A DNA stretch of 43,865 nucleotides from Actinomycetota bacterium (lineage in GTDB: Bacteria > Actinomycetota > Nitriliruptoria > Nitriliruptorales > Nitriliruptoraceae), in NCBI GenBank assembly GCA_018335555.1, contig JAGXST010000338.1, forward strand, positions 1 through 43,865, given 5' to 3'. The notes under the pieces are model-generated. The model searched no databases, was not told the origin of the DNA, and saw nothing but the letters and a program-made list of their open reading frames with translations. Below, in pieces: positions 26,769 through 33,790 of this stretch (the first letter of the stretch is position 1; each line of letters starts with the position of its first letter). Both the position numbers and the translations under genes were made by a program.

Positions 26769-27335
26769 GTGCGCATCCGTTCCAAGCTCATCGTCACCGC
26801 GAGCCTCGCGGCCGGGCTCGTCCTTTCGGCCTGCTCCGGATCCGACGAGCCGGCCGCCGTCGATACCGCCGGAGAAACCACCGACGACGCGGTCGGCGAG
26901 GACGGCGATGACACGCCAATGGGGGACGACGGCCTGGACCACGCCGACGATGAGGCGATGGGCGAGGCGATGGGCGAGGCCGCTGACGCCTCCGAAGCCA
27001 CCCGCACGATCTCGGTCGAGGCCTTCGACATGGCCTTCGACCCCGAAACGATCTCGGTCGAGCCTGGCGAGGTGGTGACCTTCGAGGTGACCAACACCGG
27101 CGAGGCCGCCCACGAGTTCTTCCTCGGCGACGGCGCCATGCAGCAGGAGCACGCCGAGGAGATGGCGGGCATGGACAGCGACATGGCGCACGACGAGCCG
27201 TACAGCATCCGTCTCGACCCGGACGAGACCAAGGAGCTCACCTGGCGGTTCGCCGAGAGCGGCGAGGTCGAGTTCGCCTGCCACGAACCCGGCCACTACC
27301 AGGCCGGCATGCACGGCCAGATCACCGTCGGATGA
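26769..27335 (+). CDS. Cupredoxin-domain lipoprotein
   Basis: A 188-residue exported protein. The lipobox LVLSACSGS (Cys near residue 22) predicts lipidation at the outer face of the membrane. An acidic linker of about 50 residues (EDGDDTPMGDDGLDHADDEA) leads to a plastocyanin-like domain starting at TISVEAFDMAFDPETISVEP. Likely type 1 copper ligands are the His of AAHEFFLGD, the Cys and His of FACHEPGHY and the Met of GMHGQITV. The insert MQQEHAEEMAGMDSDMAHDE is Met/His-rich and may add copper binding. The GTG at 26769 is chosen because the signal peptide begins there. TCAAG boxes lie just upstream. Confidence 0.88.
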   Translation: MRIRSKLIVTASLAAGLVLSACSGSDEPAAVDTAGETTDDAVGEDGDDTPMGDDGLDHADDEAMGEAMGEAADASEATRTISVEAFDMAFDPETISVEPGEVVTFEVTNTGEAAHEFFLGDGAMQQEHAEEMAGMDSDMAHDEPYSIRLDPDETKELTWRFAESGEVEFACHEPGHYQAGMHGQITVG

Positions 27336-27370
27336 CCACCACCCCGCACCTGCGACCGGAGGAGCGCCAG

Positions 27371-27523
27371 ATGAGTTGCGACCACGAGGGCTGCACCTGC
27401 ACTCCCCCGCCAGCCTCCATCTCCGGCGAGCTGCCCCAAGCCCCGCAAGGCGGCGACGCCGGTCCCGGTGGCTGCTGCGGCGGGCACCGCCACCCGAACG
27501 GTGAGCCGGCCACCGCCCGGTGA
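27371..27523 (+). CDS. Small Cys/His-rich protein, possible metal binder
   Basis: A 50-residue ORF starting at an ATG with GGAGGAG 7 nt upstream. It opens MSCDHEGCTCTPPP and closes with GGCCGGHRHPNG, so it has five Cys and three His in two clusters separated by a Pro/Gly linker. This resembles tiny metallothionein-like or metal-chaperone peptides. A longer frame from 27332 overlaps the cupredoxin stop, but that start lacks a ribosome site. It probably shares the cupredoxin mRNA. Function unproven. Confidence 0.55.
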   Translation: MSCDHEGCTCTPPPASISGELPQAPQGGDAGPGGCCGGHRHPNGEPATAR

Positions 27524-28151
27524 CGCCACCCCGGTGGCCGGCACCACCCTCAAGGTGCCGGCCACCACGACTCTTCCGGCCGCGCGCAGATGCCCCGCCG
27601 GCCCGCGGGGCACTCGTCGTTCTGAGGCGGGGACACTGCGAGCCGGTGGAGGACCAAGGCGGCCACCGCCACACCTCGCGACCCCCTGCGCGCCTGCCTC
27701 AAGCCCAGGGCGACCGCGACGAGACCGGCGGCTGCCTGTGGCGGACGGCGCTCCACGACGGTGAGTCCAGAACCGGCCGGTCGTGCCGCGACCGTTCTCT
27801 TGCGGACACCGTTCATCGATCCAGTGACCCGAGAACCCGCCGCTACGGCTGATCTGCCGGGTGGTCGTGGTCGACGGGACCGCGTGCGCGCAGGTAGAGG
27901 GCCTCGAACGCGAAGATGGCGACGATCCCTCCGACAGGATGACGATCGTGAACGCGACCAGGGCAACGGTGTCGGCGACGATCGCGGCGAGCGGCACCCA
28001 TGTGCGCACACGGATGTCGCCACGCAGGTGGCGGAACACGCCCCATCGGATCAGCTGCGCCTCGCACGGGCCCCGGCCTGCTCGGCGCTGCTCGACCTCG
28101 ACGCGCTGCGGGTCGAAGGGAACCGGAGCCGACCGGTTGCGTTGATGGGAT
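27524..28151. other. Mostly gene-free stretch with one decayed membrane ORF
   Basis: 628 bp between the Cys-rich ORF and the end of the thioredoxin-like gene. Apart from the broken small membrane ORF at 27843-28039, frames here are Arg/Pro-rich on both strands and look non-coding. Confidence 0.45.
27843..28039 (-). pseudogene. Frameshifted small membrane protein
   Basis: On the minus strand VFRHLRGDIRVRTWVPLAAI runs into VADTVALVAFTIVILS, a hydrophobic helix. The frame then shifts by one base near 27937 to GGIVAIFAFEALYLRARGPV, ending DHDHPADQP-stop. Together they would make one helix of about 35 residues or a two-helix hairpin with a His/Asp tail. The GTG at 28039 is a tentative start. No family recognised; it may be a remnant or contain a sequence error. 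Confidence 0.3.
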
Positions 28152-28775
28152 CTACCCTCGGTCGGAGAGGTCGAGGTCGGCGAGGAGCTGGTCGCGTGGG
28201 ACGAACATCTCCGCGTAGTGGACGACGTCGCTGATCGTGCCCTCAGCGTCGACGCGGACGAAGCTGTGCGACGGTCGGTCGCCGTGTCCGTAGACGCCCA
28301 GCATCCCGTACGCCTCGGAGACACTCCGGTCAGGATCGAGGGCGATCGGGTCGGTCGCGCCGTACCGCTCGGCCTCGATCCGCGTGATCCCCGGATCGTC
28401 GACCACGACGGACACGAGCCGGATGCCACGTTCGGTCATCGCAGGTTCGATCTCGGGGATCTGGGCGAAGCAGCCGCCGCACCCGACCCCCATGGAGAAG
28501 TAGAGCAACGCGCCCTCGGCGCCGTCGGCGAGGGCGCGCTCGAGCGACTGGATGCCGCCGGCGGTGTCGGCGAGCTCGAAGTCCGGCGCGGCCGATCCGA
28601 TCGTCGCGGGTTCCGGTGCCGGACGGAGCGTCTCGGCCGCGACGAACCCTCCGATGGCGAGCAGCGGCAGCAGCAGCCCGGCCCAGGCCAGCCGCGCTCG
28701 GCCGGACCGCGGGGCCGGCCCCTCCGGCGGGTGCACGTCCGGTGCTGGTTCAGTGGCAGGCGTGGTGGGCATCAT
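28152..28775 (-). CDS. Membrane-anchored thioredoxin-fold protein (AhpC/TlpA-like)
   Basis: A 207-residue protein with a proline-rich cytoplasmic start, one transmembrane anchor (LAWAGLLLPLLAIGGFVAAE, about 29-48) and an external thioredoxin-fold domain. APDFELADTAGGIQSLERAL opens the AhpC/TSA-like fold, and the active site is FSMGVGCGGCFAQIP, a CGGC pair in place of the usual WCxxC. It probably exchanges thiols or disulfides outside the membrane, receiving electrons from the CcdA-like protein encoded just upstream, whose gene it overlaps by 26 nt. It is last in the operon. It could serve as the missing CcmG-type reductant for haem ligation; that is inference. Confidence 0.85.
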   Translation of the reverse strand: MMPTTPATEPAPDVHPPEGPAPRSGRARLAWAGLLLPLLAIGGFVAAETLRPAPEPATIGSAAPDFELADTAGGIQSLERALADGAEGALLYFSMGVGCGGCFAQIPEIEPAMTERGIRLVSVVVDDPGITRIEAERYGATDPIALDPDRSVSEAYGMLGVYGHGDRPSHSFVRVDAEGTISDVVHYAEMFVPRDQLLADLDLSDRG

Positions 28776-29667
28776 CGTGCTCCTCGGACGGGGCCGGCAC
28801 GGGTGGCACGTCCTCGTGGCTGCGGGACGACCAGCCCACCATCGCGGCGCCTCCCCCGAGCAGCGCCAGCGCGGTGAGCCAGTTGGGGACGGGGGCCAGC
28901 GTGTCGGCGACTGGGGTGAGCAGGTCGGTCAGCCAGCTGCCGGCGGCGGTCTGGGCGTCGGGCGCCAGGGACGCGCCGGTGATCGCGACCACGATCAGCA
29001 CGCTGGCCATGAGCGCGAAGACGGCGGCCATGGCGAGGTTGAAGGTGGTGGTCGTCAGGCTGCGGCCGGCGACCGTCCAGGTGACGGGCCGGGAGGTCAC
29101 CTTGATGCGTTCACGGAGCCGCGTGCGGTCCCACAGCAGCGTCAGCAGCAGCAGTGGGGACACCATGCCGGCGACGTAGGCGAGGCCGATCCCGAGGCTG
29201 GTCGCGGTCGACGGTGCGACCGCGGTCAAGGTCAGCACGCCGGCCAGTACCGGGGCGCAGCACGCGGACGCGGCGCCGGAGAAGACCCCGAGCGCGTAGA
29301 CGCCGCCGGAGTCGGTGCGCGAGATGTCCGGGGAGCGGCGCAAGAGCGGCAGGGACCAGGTCTTGCCGGCCGCGACCACGAGCGCCATGACCAGCATCAG
29401 TCCGGCCCCGACCAGGTAGACGGTGCTGTGGTAGCGCATCAGGCTGCGGGTGAGCAGGCTCACACCGAGCGTGACCGGCACCAGCACCGTGGCCACCCCG
29501 GCGGCGAACACCAACGTCAACGGCACGAGCCGCCACCGGGCGTTCTTCACCGCCGCGGCGAGGTAGGTCGGGAACAGCACCGTGATGCAACACGGCGCGA
29601 ACAGCGCGATCGAACCCGCCAGGAACGCGGCCGCCAACGACCCGCCCAGGAAGACCCCCTCCATCAC
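28750..29667 (-). CDS. CcdA-like thiol/disulfide or metal membrane transporter
   Basis: A 305-residue protein with about 7-8 membrane helices. Two vicinal Cys pairs in membrane helices, FAPCCITVLFP (about residue 25) and SACCAPVLAG (about 146), occupy the places of the single redox Cys residues of CcdA. The C-terminal tail is metal-binding in appearance (EEHDDAHHACH). CcdA proteins carry electrons from cytoplasmic thioredoxin to external thioredoxin-fold proteins; the doubled Cys and His tail hint at a metal role as well. It overlaps the glutaredoxin-like gene by 4 nt (ATGA) and the thioredoxin-fold gene by 26 nt. Confidence 0.82.
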   Translation of the reverse strand: MMEGVFLGGSLAAAFLAGSIALFAPCCITVLFPTYLAAAVKNARWRLVPLTLVFAAGVATVLVPVTLGVSLLTRSLMRYHSTVYLVGAGLMLVMALVVAAGKTWSLPLLRRSPDISRTDSGGVYALGVFSGAASACCAPVLAGVLTLTAVAPSTATSLGIGLAYVAGMVSPLLLLTLLWDRTRLRERIKVTSRPVTWTVAGRSLTTTTFNLAMAAVFALMASVLIVVAITGASLAPDAQTAAGSWLTDLLTPVADTLAPVPNWLTALALLGGGAAMVGWSSRSHEDVPPVPAPSEEHDDAHHACH

Positions 29668-29939
29668 CCCACCTCGAGCGGGAGCAGGCGTACGAGACGG
29701 CGGGACGACAGCCGCCCGTGGGCGATCAGCCGCCCGTCGACGATCACCGCCGGCGGGAACGCGAACCGGTGGACCGCGAGCAGGCGCCGACCCTCCTCGG
29801 AGTCGAGGGACACCTCACGCACCTCCAGCGGGACCCGCTCATCGATCTCGGCCAGCACGGCGCGGCCGTGCTCGCAGTAGTGGCAAGCCGGGGCGGTCAC
29901 GTACGTGACCTGCACCGCGGCGGTGGTCGGCTCCGACAT
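29664..29939 (-). CDS. Glutaredoxin/thioredoxin-like small protein
   Basis: A 91-residue cytosolic thioredoxin-fold protein. The redox motif is APACHYCEHGR (CxxC at about 19-22). The cis-Pro region FAFPPAVIVDGRLIAHGRLS follows. It likely hands electrons or metal to the CcdA-like membrane protein encoded next, with which it overlaps by 4 nt. It starts immediately after the Lgt-like gene ends. Confidence 0.85.
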   Translation of the reverse strand: MSEPTTAAVQVTYVTAPACHYCEHGRAVLAEIDERVPLEVREVSLDSEEGRRLLAVHRFAFPPAVIVDGRLIAHGRLSSRRLVRLLPLEVG

Positions 29940-29940
29940 C

Positions 29941-30804
29941 TCAGGCTCCAGGTCGGTGATCGGCAGGGCAGGTATCAGGGGCGACCAGCACAGCAGGTGA
30001 CTCGGCCTGGGCGGGATCGCGGCCCGCTCGGCGGTGCAGGTGGATGAGTCCGGCGATGCCGCCGAGCACCAGGGCCACGGCGACCCAGCCGTTGCGGGAG
30101 AGGCCCAGCAGACGGAAGCTGGTGTCGGTCCGCAGCAGCTCCAGCGCGAACCGACCCAGGCCGTAGGCGACCAGGTAGCCGAGGAACAGCTGCCCGCGCC
30201 GCAGCACCCCGCGGCGTTCGAGCCACAGCAGCACGCCGACGGTCGCCAGGCTCCACAGCGCCTCGTAGAAGAACGCCGGGTGGAACGTGGCGGCGTCGGC
30301 GTAGGCGGCGGGCCGGAACCGCTCGGGGACCTGTACCGCCCACGGCAGAGTGCTCGGGGTGCCGTACAGCTCCTGGCTGAAGTAGTCGGCGGGCCTACCT
30401 ATCGCCTGCGCCAGCGGGACCCCGATGGCGGCGGCACCCGCGAACGCGCCGAGGTCGCCCTGGAAGCGGCGGACCAACCAGATCGCGGTCAGCGTGCCGA
30501 ACGTGAGCCCACCGAACAGCGCCAGACCGCCCTGCCAGACCGCGAACACCTCCAGCCAACGGCCCTGGAACCGGCCCGTGTTGGTCGCGACGTAGGCCAG
30601 ACGTGCCCCGACGAAGCCGACCAGGATGGCGGGGAACAGCACACGGTCCACCAGCTCCGGATCGCCGCCCGCGCGTTCGTACCGGCGGCGAGTCACCGAG
30701 ACCCCGACCAACACCGCGATCGCCACCACGAGGCCGAAGACCGTGACCCGCAACGGCCCCAGGTGCAGGGACGTGATCGGCGGCGGTGGGATGGATGCCA
30801 GCAT
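29941..30804 (-). CDS. lgt: Divergent prolipoprotein diacylglyceryl transferase (Lgt family)
   Basis: A 287-residue polytopic protein of the Lgt family, which lipidates the Cys of lipoprotein precursors. Supporting segments are GFVGARLAYVATNTGRFQGR, AVWQGGLALFGGLTFG, RPADYFSQELYGTP, HPAFFYEALW and GLGRFALELLRTD. It departs from standard Lgt at important places: the His of the usual HGG motif is Phe (ALFGGL), and the GRxGNFxNxE signature reads GRPADYFSQE, so the Asn is replaced. It may therefore be a specialised paralogue. It sits inside a metal/redox operon, and several lipoproteins (cupredoxin, DUF305, BNR) are encoded nearby and could be its clients. Confidence 0.85.
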   Translation of the reverse strand: MLASIPPPPITSLHLGPLRVTVFGLVVAIAVLVGVSVTRRRYERAGGDPELVDRVLFPAILVGFVGARLAYVATNTGRFQGRWLEVFAVWQGGLALFGGLTFGTLTAIWLVRRFQGDLGAFAGAAAIGVPLAQAIGRPADYFSQELYGTPSTLPWAVQVPERFRPAAYADAATFHPAFFYEALWSLATVGVLLWLERRGVLRRGQLFLGYLVAYGLGRFALELLRTDTSFRLLGLSRNGWVAVALVLGGIAGLIHLHRRAGRDPAQAESPAVLVAPDTCPADHRPGA

Positions 30805-30807
30805 CGA

Positions 30808-31257
30808 TCAGTCCCCTGTGACGTCGTGGCCGTGGTGGTCCACCTCGACCTGCTCGGTCGGGGACGTCGCGGGATCCGGGCTGGTCGCGGCACCGATCGC
30901 TGGACCGACGAACAGCGTCGAGACGGTGTAGATCGCCGCGAACGCCGCCAGGGCCAGACCCGGGACGCGCCAGCTGCCGGTACGACGCCGGAGCCGGCGC
31001 AGCATCGGGATCGTCGCGACGAAGCCGGCCACCCCGAACAGCGCTCGGCCACCGGCTCCGGCGACCAGCGCCGTGCCTGCCAAGGGACCGACGTGGTGCA
31101 GCACGTGGGGAGCCGCCCCCGTGACGGCCGCCCACAACCCCAGCAGCGTTGTGCGTACCCGGGTAGCGACGCTGGGCGTCCCCGTGCGGACGTTGCTCGC
31201 TGACGGGTGCATCGGCACGTCACGCGCCGGCGACTCGCGTGGGATCTGGCCGCTCAT
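30808..31257 (-). CDS. Membrane protein with paired helices and His tail
   Basis: A 149-residue protein. A helical hairpin VTGAAPHVLHHVGPLAGTAL and GRALFGVAGFVATIPMLRRL is followed by a third helix (GLALAAFAAIYTVSTLFVGP) and a C-terminal tail VEVDHHGHDVTGD. The His residues in the first helix and the tail suggest metal passage or delivery. The ATG at 31257 overlaps the TGA of the CsoR-type gene (ATGA), with GAGG upstream. It lies between that regulator and Lgt. No family function is known to me. Confidence 0.75.
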   Translation of the reverse strand: MSGQIPRESPARDVPMHPSASNVRTGTPSVATRVRTTLLGLWAAVTGAAPHVLHHVGPLAGTALVAGAGGRALFGVAGFVATIPMLRRLRRRTGSWRVPGLALAAFAAIYTVSTLFVGPAIGAATSPDPATSPTEQVEVDHHGHDVTGD

Positions 31258-31538
31258 GTGCACCTCACCAGCCGCTGGACCAGCATCAACATCGCCTCCA
31301 GGCGTTCGTCGTCCTGAGCGGGCGTGCCCCGATCCGGTGGTGCGCGGTCGGCGACCTCCTGGGTGATCAGCGCCAGACCGAGACCGCCCAGGGCGGCGCG
31401 GATCGCCGCGATCAGGTCGAGCAGGTCGGTGGTCGGTCGCTCCGCCTCGTACATCCGAACCAGCGCGCGCGTCTGCCCCTCGATCCGGTTCAGGCGAGCC
31501 TGTACCGGTGAGCGGGTGTGGGCCGTGGTGACCGTCAC
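31254..31538 (-). CDS. CsoR/RcnR-family regulator lacking the copper ligands
   Basis: A 94-residue all-helical DUF156 protein: VQARLNRIEGQTRALVRMYE and LLDLIAAIRAALGGLGLALI are family hallmarks. Copper-sensing CsoR uses Cys-His-Cys (C36, H61, C65 in M. tuberculosis). Here the first position falls in ERPTTDLLD and the others in ITQEVADRA, with no Cys or His; the only Cys is the penultimate residue, C93. It is therefore unlikely to sense Cu(I) in the standard way. The GTG at 31538 is preferred because GAGGAG lies 7 nt upstream; a longer frame to 31598 has an unlikely N-terminus. It heads the operon running to 28152. Confidence 0.85.
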   Translation of the reverse strand: MTVTTAHTRSPVQARLNRIEGQTRALVRMYEAERPTTDLLDLIAAIRAALGGLGLALITQEVADRAPPDRGTPAQDDERLEAMLMLVQRLVRCT

Positions 31539-31594
31539 GGTGTGCTCCTCGTGCCGTGGCTGGGGCGCGTCGAGGCCACGTTGCCGCTGGACGG

Positions 31595-31633
31595 TCAAGT
31601 CCTGGCGCGGTTGTGCGTCAATATCTCGTCAAG
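31595..31633 (-). promoter_or_regulatory. TCAAG-type box upstream of the CsoR operon
   Basis: TCAAG at 31595, TCAAT at 31618 and TCAAG at 31629; the last two are 11 bp apart and the first is 23 bp before the second. It resembles the boxes at 26567-26692 and lies 57-95 bp upstream of the GTG start at 31538. Confidence 0.45.
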
Positions 31634-31732
31634 ACCGTCCCGGCACGATGAGGACGTGAGGCGCTCCCCCGCGGGCGACCGGTCGCAACAACCCCGCAGT
31701 CCCAGCCGTCGAACACCGGCGACCGACGCCTC

Positions 31733-31755
31733 CCACTACTACGCATGAGTAGTGG
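31733..31755. promoter_or_regulatory. Perfect inverted repeat (CCACTACT / AGTAGTGG)
   Basis: Eight-base perfect arms around ACGCATG. The core TACTACGCATGAGTA (31737-31751) resembles dyads at 37198-37212 and 38954-38968. It lies between the CsoR operon and the zinc-finger ORF and could serve either. Confidence 0.6.
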
Positions 31756-31891
31756 TACGGTCCAGAAGTGTGCGGCGTGCTCGTCCAGACACCCGCATCG
31801 CCGCCGTCCCCTGCGTCCGGCTGGGCGGAAGGCGCCGCGAGTCCGCGGTCTCGCGGCTGACCGAGGGAGGGGCCCGATCAGAACCGGTTGC

Positions 31892-32152
31892 GTGGATCGT
31901 CTCGGGGATCTCGCAAGCTATGCGCTCGACGAGCTCGATGTGTGGCAACGTTCGGCCCTGGAGGAGCACGTGGCGACCTGCCCCGGCTGCCTCGCCGAGC
32001 TCAGCGCCCTCGCTCTAGCAGCGGAACTGCTGACGCTGCTCTGGGCACGACCGGCGGGAGCCATCCGTGCCCCTGCACCCGGGCCCAAGGCATGTCCCGG
32101 TGGGCGGTGGCCGCATCGGACGCTCTCGGGGCGGCGATGGCGGGACCGCTGA
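31892..32152 (+). CDS. Zinc-finger anti-sigma-like protein (short)
   Basis: VDRLGDLASYALDELDVWQR followed by SALEEHVATCPGCLAELSAL is the ZF-HC2 anti-sigma fold, with His-x3-Cys-x2-Cys zinc ligands. The GTG at 31892 gives 86 residues. The frame is open back to an ATG at 31745, but that part is Arg-rich and that ATG lies inside the inverted repeat. The protein ends in a basic tail (TLSGRRWRDR) with no transmembrane segment. It may be a soluble zinc-binding anti-sigma factor or the truncated remnant of a membrane one. No sigma factor gene is adjacent. Confidence 0.5.
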   Translation: MDRLGDLASYALDELDVWQRSALEEHVATCPGCLAELSALALAAELLTLLWARPAGAIRAPAPGPKACPGGRWPHRTLSGRRWRDR

Positions 32153-32270
32153 TGCACCGGGTCGCTTCGGCGCGAACGCTTCGGGCGCCGCGACCACGAC
32201 GCCGACCGACTGACGAGGTGTCGACCAGAGCAGGGGAAGGACCGGTTGAGGCCGGGCGACCTCCAGCTGG

Positions 32271-32288
32271 TACGACGAGAGCGTCGTA
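32271..32288. promoter_or_regulatory. Inverted repeat TACGACG-N4-CGTCGTA
   Basis: Perfect 7-bp arms around AGAG, 38 nt before the M15 peptidase start. The same 18-bp pattern occurs at 36302-36319 upstream of the copper-storage gene. Probable operator overlapping the promoter. Confidence 0.6.
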
Positions 32289-32326
32289 GCTAACCTCCTC
32301 AGCACCCCTGTCGAGAAGGTCGTGTC

Positions 32327-33622
32327 GTGGCGCTGCTCCCCCGCCGCCGGTTGACGTTGTTCCTCGCACTGGCCTTCGTCGCCGCCGCGACCTTGCCGGC
32401 CCAGGCGCAGGCGCCGGAGGACCTGCGCCGAGAGCTCGACCAGACGCGCCAACAGATGGAGGAGGTGGAGCGGCAGCGCGAACGCGCCGAGGAAGCTGCG
32501 GCGGCTGCCCGCGCCGCGGTCGAGGGACTCGAGAGCGAGCTGGAGGCTGCCGCCGAGGTGCTGATCTCAGCGCAGGAACGGGAGCAGCGTGCCGAGGAGG
32601 CCGCGGAGGCCGCCCGAGTGCAGGCGGACCGGGCAGCCGCCGAGCTCGCTTCTGCCCAGGCGGAGCTGCAGGACAAGGAAGCCGAGCTGGGCGGTCTCGC
32701 GCGTGACACCTTCAAGTACGGCGCTCCGCGGTCGTCACCGGTGGCGGTGCTCGGGGCGTTGTCGGCCGGCGAGAGTCCGACCGAGTTCGCCGACGGGGTG
32801 CAGTTCCTGCAGCGGGTGCTCGGTGACTGGTCGGCGCTGGTCGAGCAGGGTGAGACGCTCGTCGTGCAGGTCGAGGCGCTGGCGGCGCGGGCCGGCGAGG
32901 AAGAACAGCGACGGCAGGCGGCCCAGGCCGAGGCAAGTGAGGTACGTGATGATGCGGCGCTCGCGCACGCTCGCGTCTCACAGTTGGCGAGCGAAGCCAG
33001 CCTCGAGCAGCAGCGTCGCGAGGAGCAGGCCGCCGATCTGGCGGCCGAGCAGGAGGCAGCACGGACGCGTGTCGGCCAGGTCGAGCAGGAGCTGGCCACG
33101 GCCGAGGAGCGACGCCGTGTGGAGGCGGAACGTCGACGGCAGGCCGAGGCCGAGGCGCAACGTCGCGCTGCGGATCGGCAGGCGGCACCTCCGGCGCGTC
33201 GAGCGGCTGGGTCGTCCACATCTGGGCTGGTGACGGTGCGGGGGATCACCGTGGCCGCCGAGATCGGTCCTGCGCTGGAGCGTCTGCTGGCGGCTGCTGA
33301 AGCCGACGGCATCGTGTTGGGCGGCTCGGGTTGGCGATCGCCCGAGGCGCAAGCGCAGTTGCGACGCGCCAACGGGTGCCCGGACGTGTACGACTCGCCT
33401 GCGTCGGCGTGCCGGGTACCGACGGCCCGGCCTGGCAGCTCGGAGCACGAGAAGGGCCTAGCGGTCGACTTCACCTGGCAGGGCCGCACGATCTGTTACC
33501 CACTTCGCAGCTCGGCGTGCACCGGGAACGCCGCGTTCAACTGGCTGCAGCGCAACGCTGGCCGGTTCGGCTTCAGGAACCTGCCCTCGGAAGCGTGGCA
33601 CTGGTCAACAACCGGACGGTGA
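32327..33622 (+). CDS. Exported coiled-coil protein with M15 D,D-carboxypeptidase domain
   Basis: A 431-residue protein. A signal peptide (LTLFLALAFVAAATLPAQAQ) is followed by about 250 residues of coiled coil (for example DLRRELDQTRQQMEEVERQR), as in cell-wall hydrolase regulators. The C-terminal domain (about 300-431) is a VanY-like M15 metallopeptidase: GSSEHEKGLAVDFTW holds the SxHxxGxAxD zinc motif, and SEAWHWS holds the second His. Four Cys (in NGCPDVYDSPASACR and TICYPLRSSACTGN) probably form disulfides. It should trim peptidoglycan peptides outside the cell, with the coiled coil as anchor or control element. The GTG at 32327 is the only start consistent with the signal peptide. Confidence 0.9.
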   Translation: MALLPRRRLTLFLALAFVAAATLPAQAQAPEDLRRELDQTRQQMEEVERQRERAEEAAAAARAAVEGLESELEAAAEVLISAQEREQRAEEAAEAARVQADRAAAELASAQAELQDKEAELGGLARDTFKYGAPRSSPVAVLGALSAGESPTEFADGVQFLQRVLGDWSALVEQGETLVVQVEALAARAGEEEQRRQAAQAEASEVRDDAALAHARVSQLASEASLEQQRREEQAADLAAEQEAARTRVGQVEQELATAEERRRVEAERRRQAEAEAQRRAADRQAAPPARRAAGSSTSGLVTVRGITVAAEIGPALERLLAAAEADGIVLGGSGWRSPEAQAQLRRANGCPDVYDSPASACRVPTARPGSSEHEKGLAVDFTWQGRTICYPLRSSACTGNAAFNWLQRNAGRFGFRNLPSEAWHWSTTGR

Positions 33623-33790
33623 GGCGCGTCACGAGCGAGGCGTCTCGTCGTCGGAGATTCGGGCGGGTCGGCTGTCGATGGCGGCACCGGCGGGTCTCGA
33701 CGAGGCGAGCGAGCACACCGCACGCACGCCTGGTCGCGGGCGGGAGCAGTCCCGGGTTCGATGTGGTCGCGCCGCTAGCCTTCACCTGCC

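Noticed and set aside
27296-28429. 377-codon minus-strand frame
   Set aside because: It spans the cupredoxin end, the Cys-rich ORF and part of the thioredoxin-fold gene in a wrong frame. Only the short hydrophobic part is retained as a low-confidence remnant.
31745-31891. Upstream extension of the zinc-finger ORF
   Set aside because: The ATG lies within an inverted repeat and the segment is Arg/His-rich with no homology visible.
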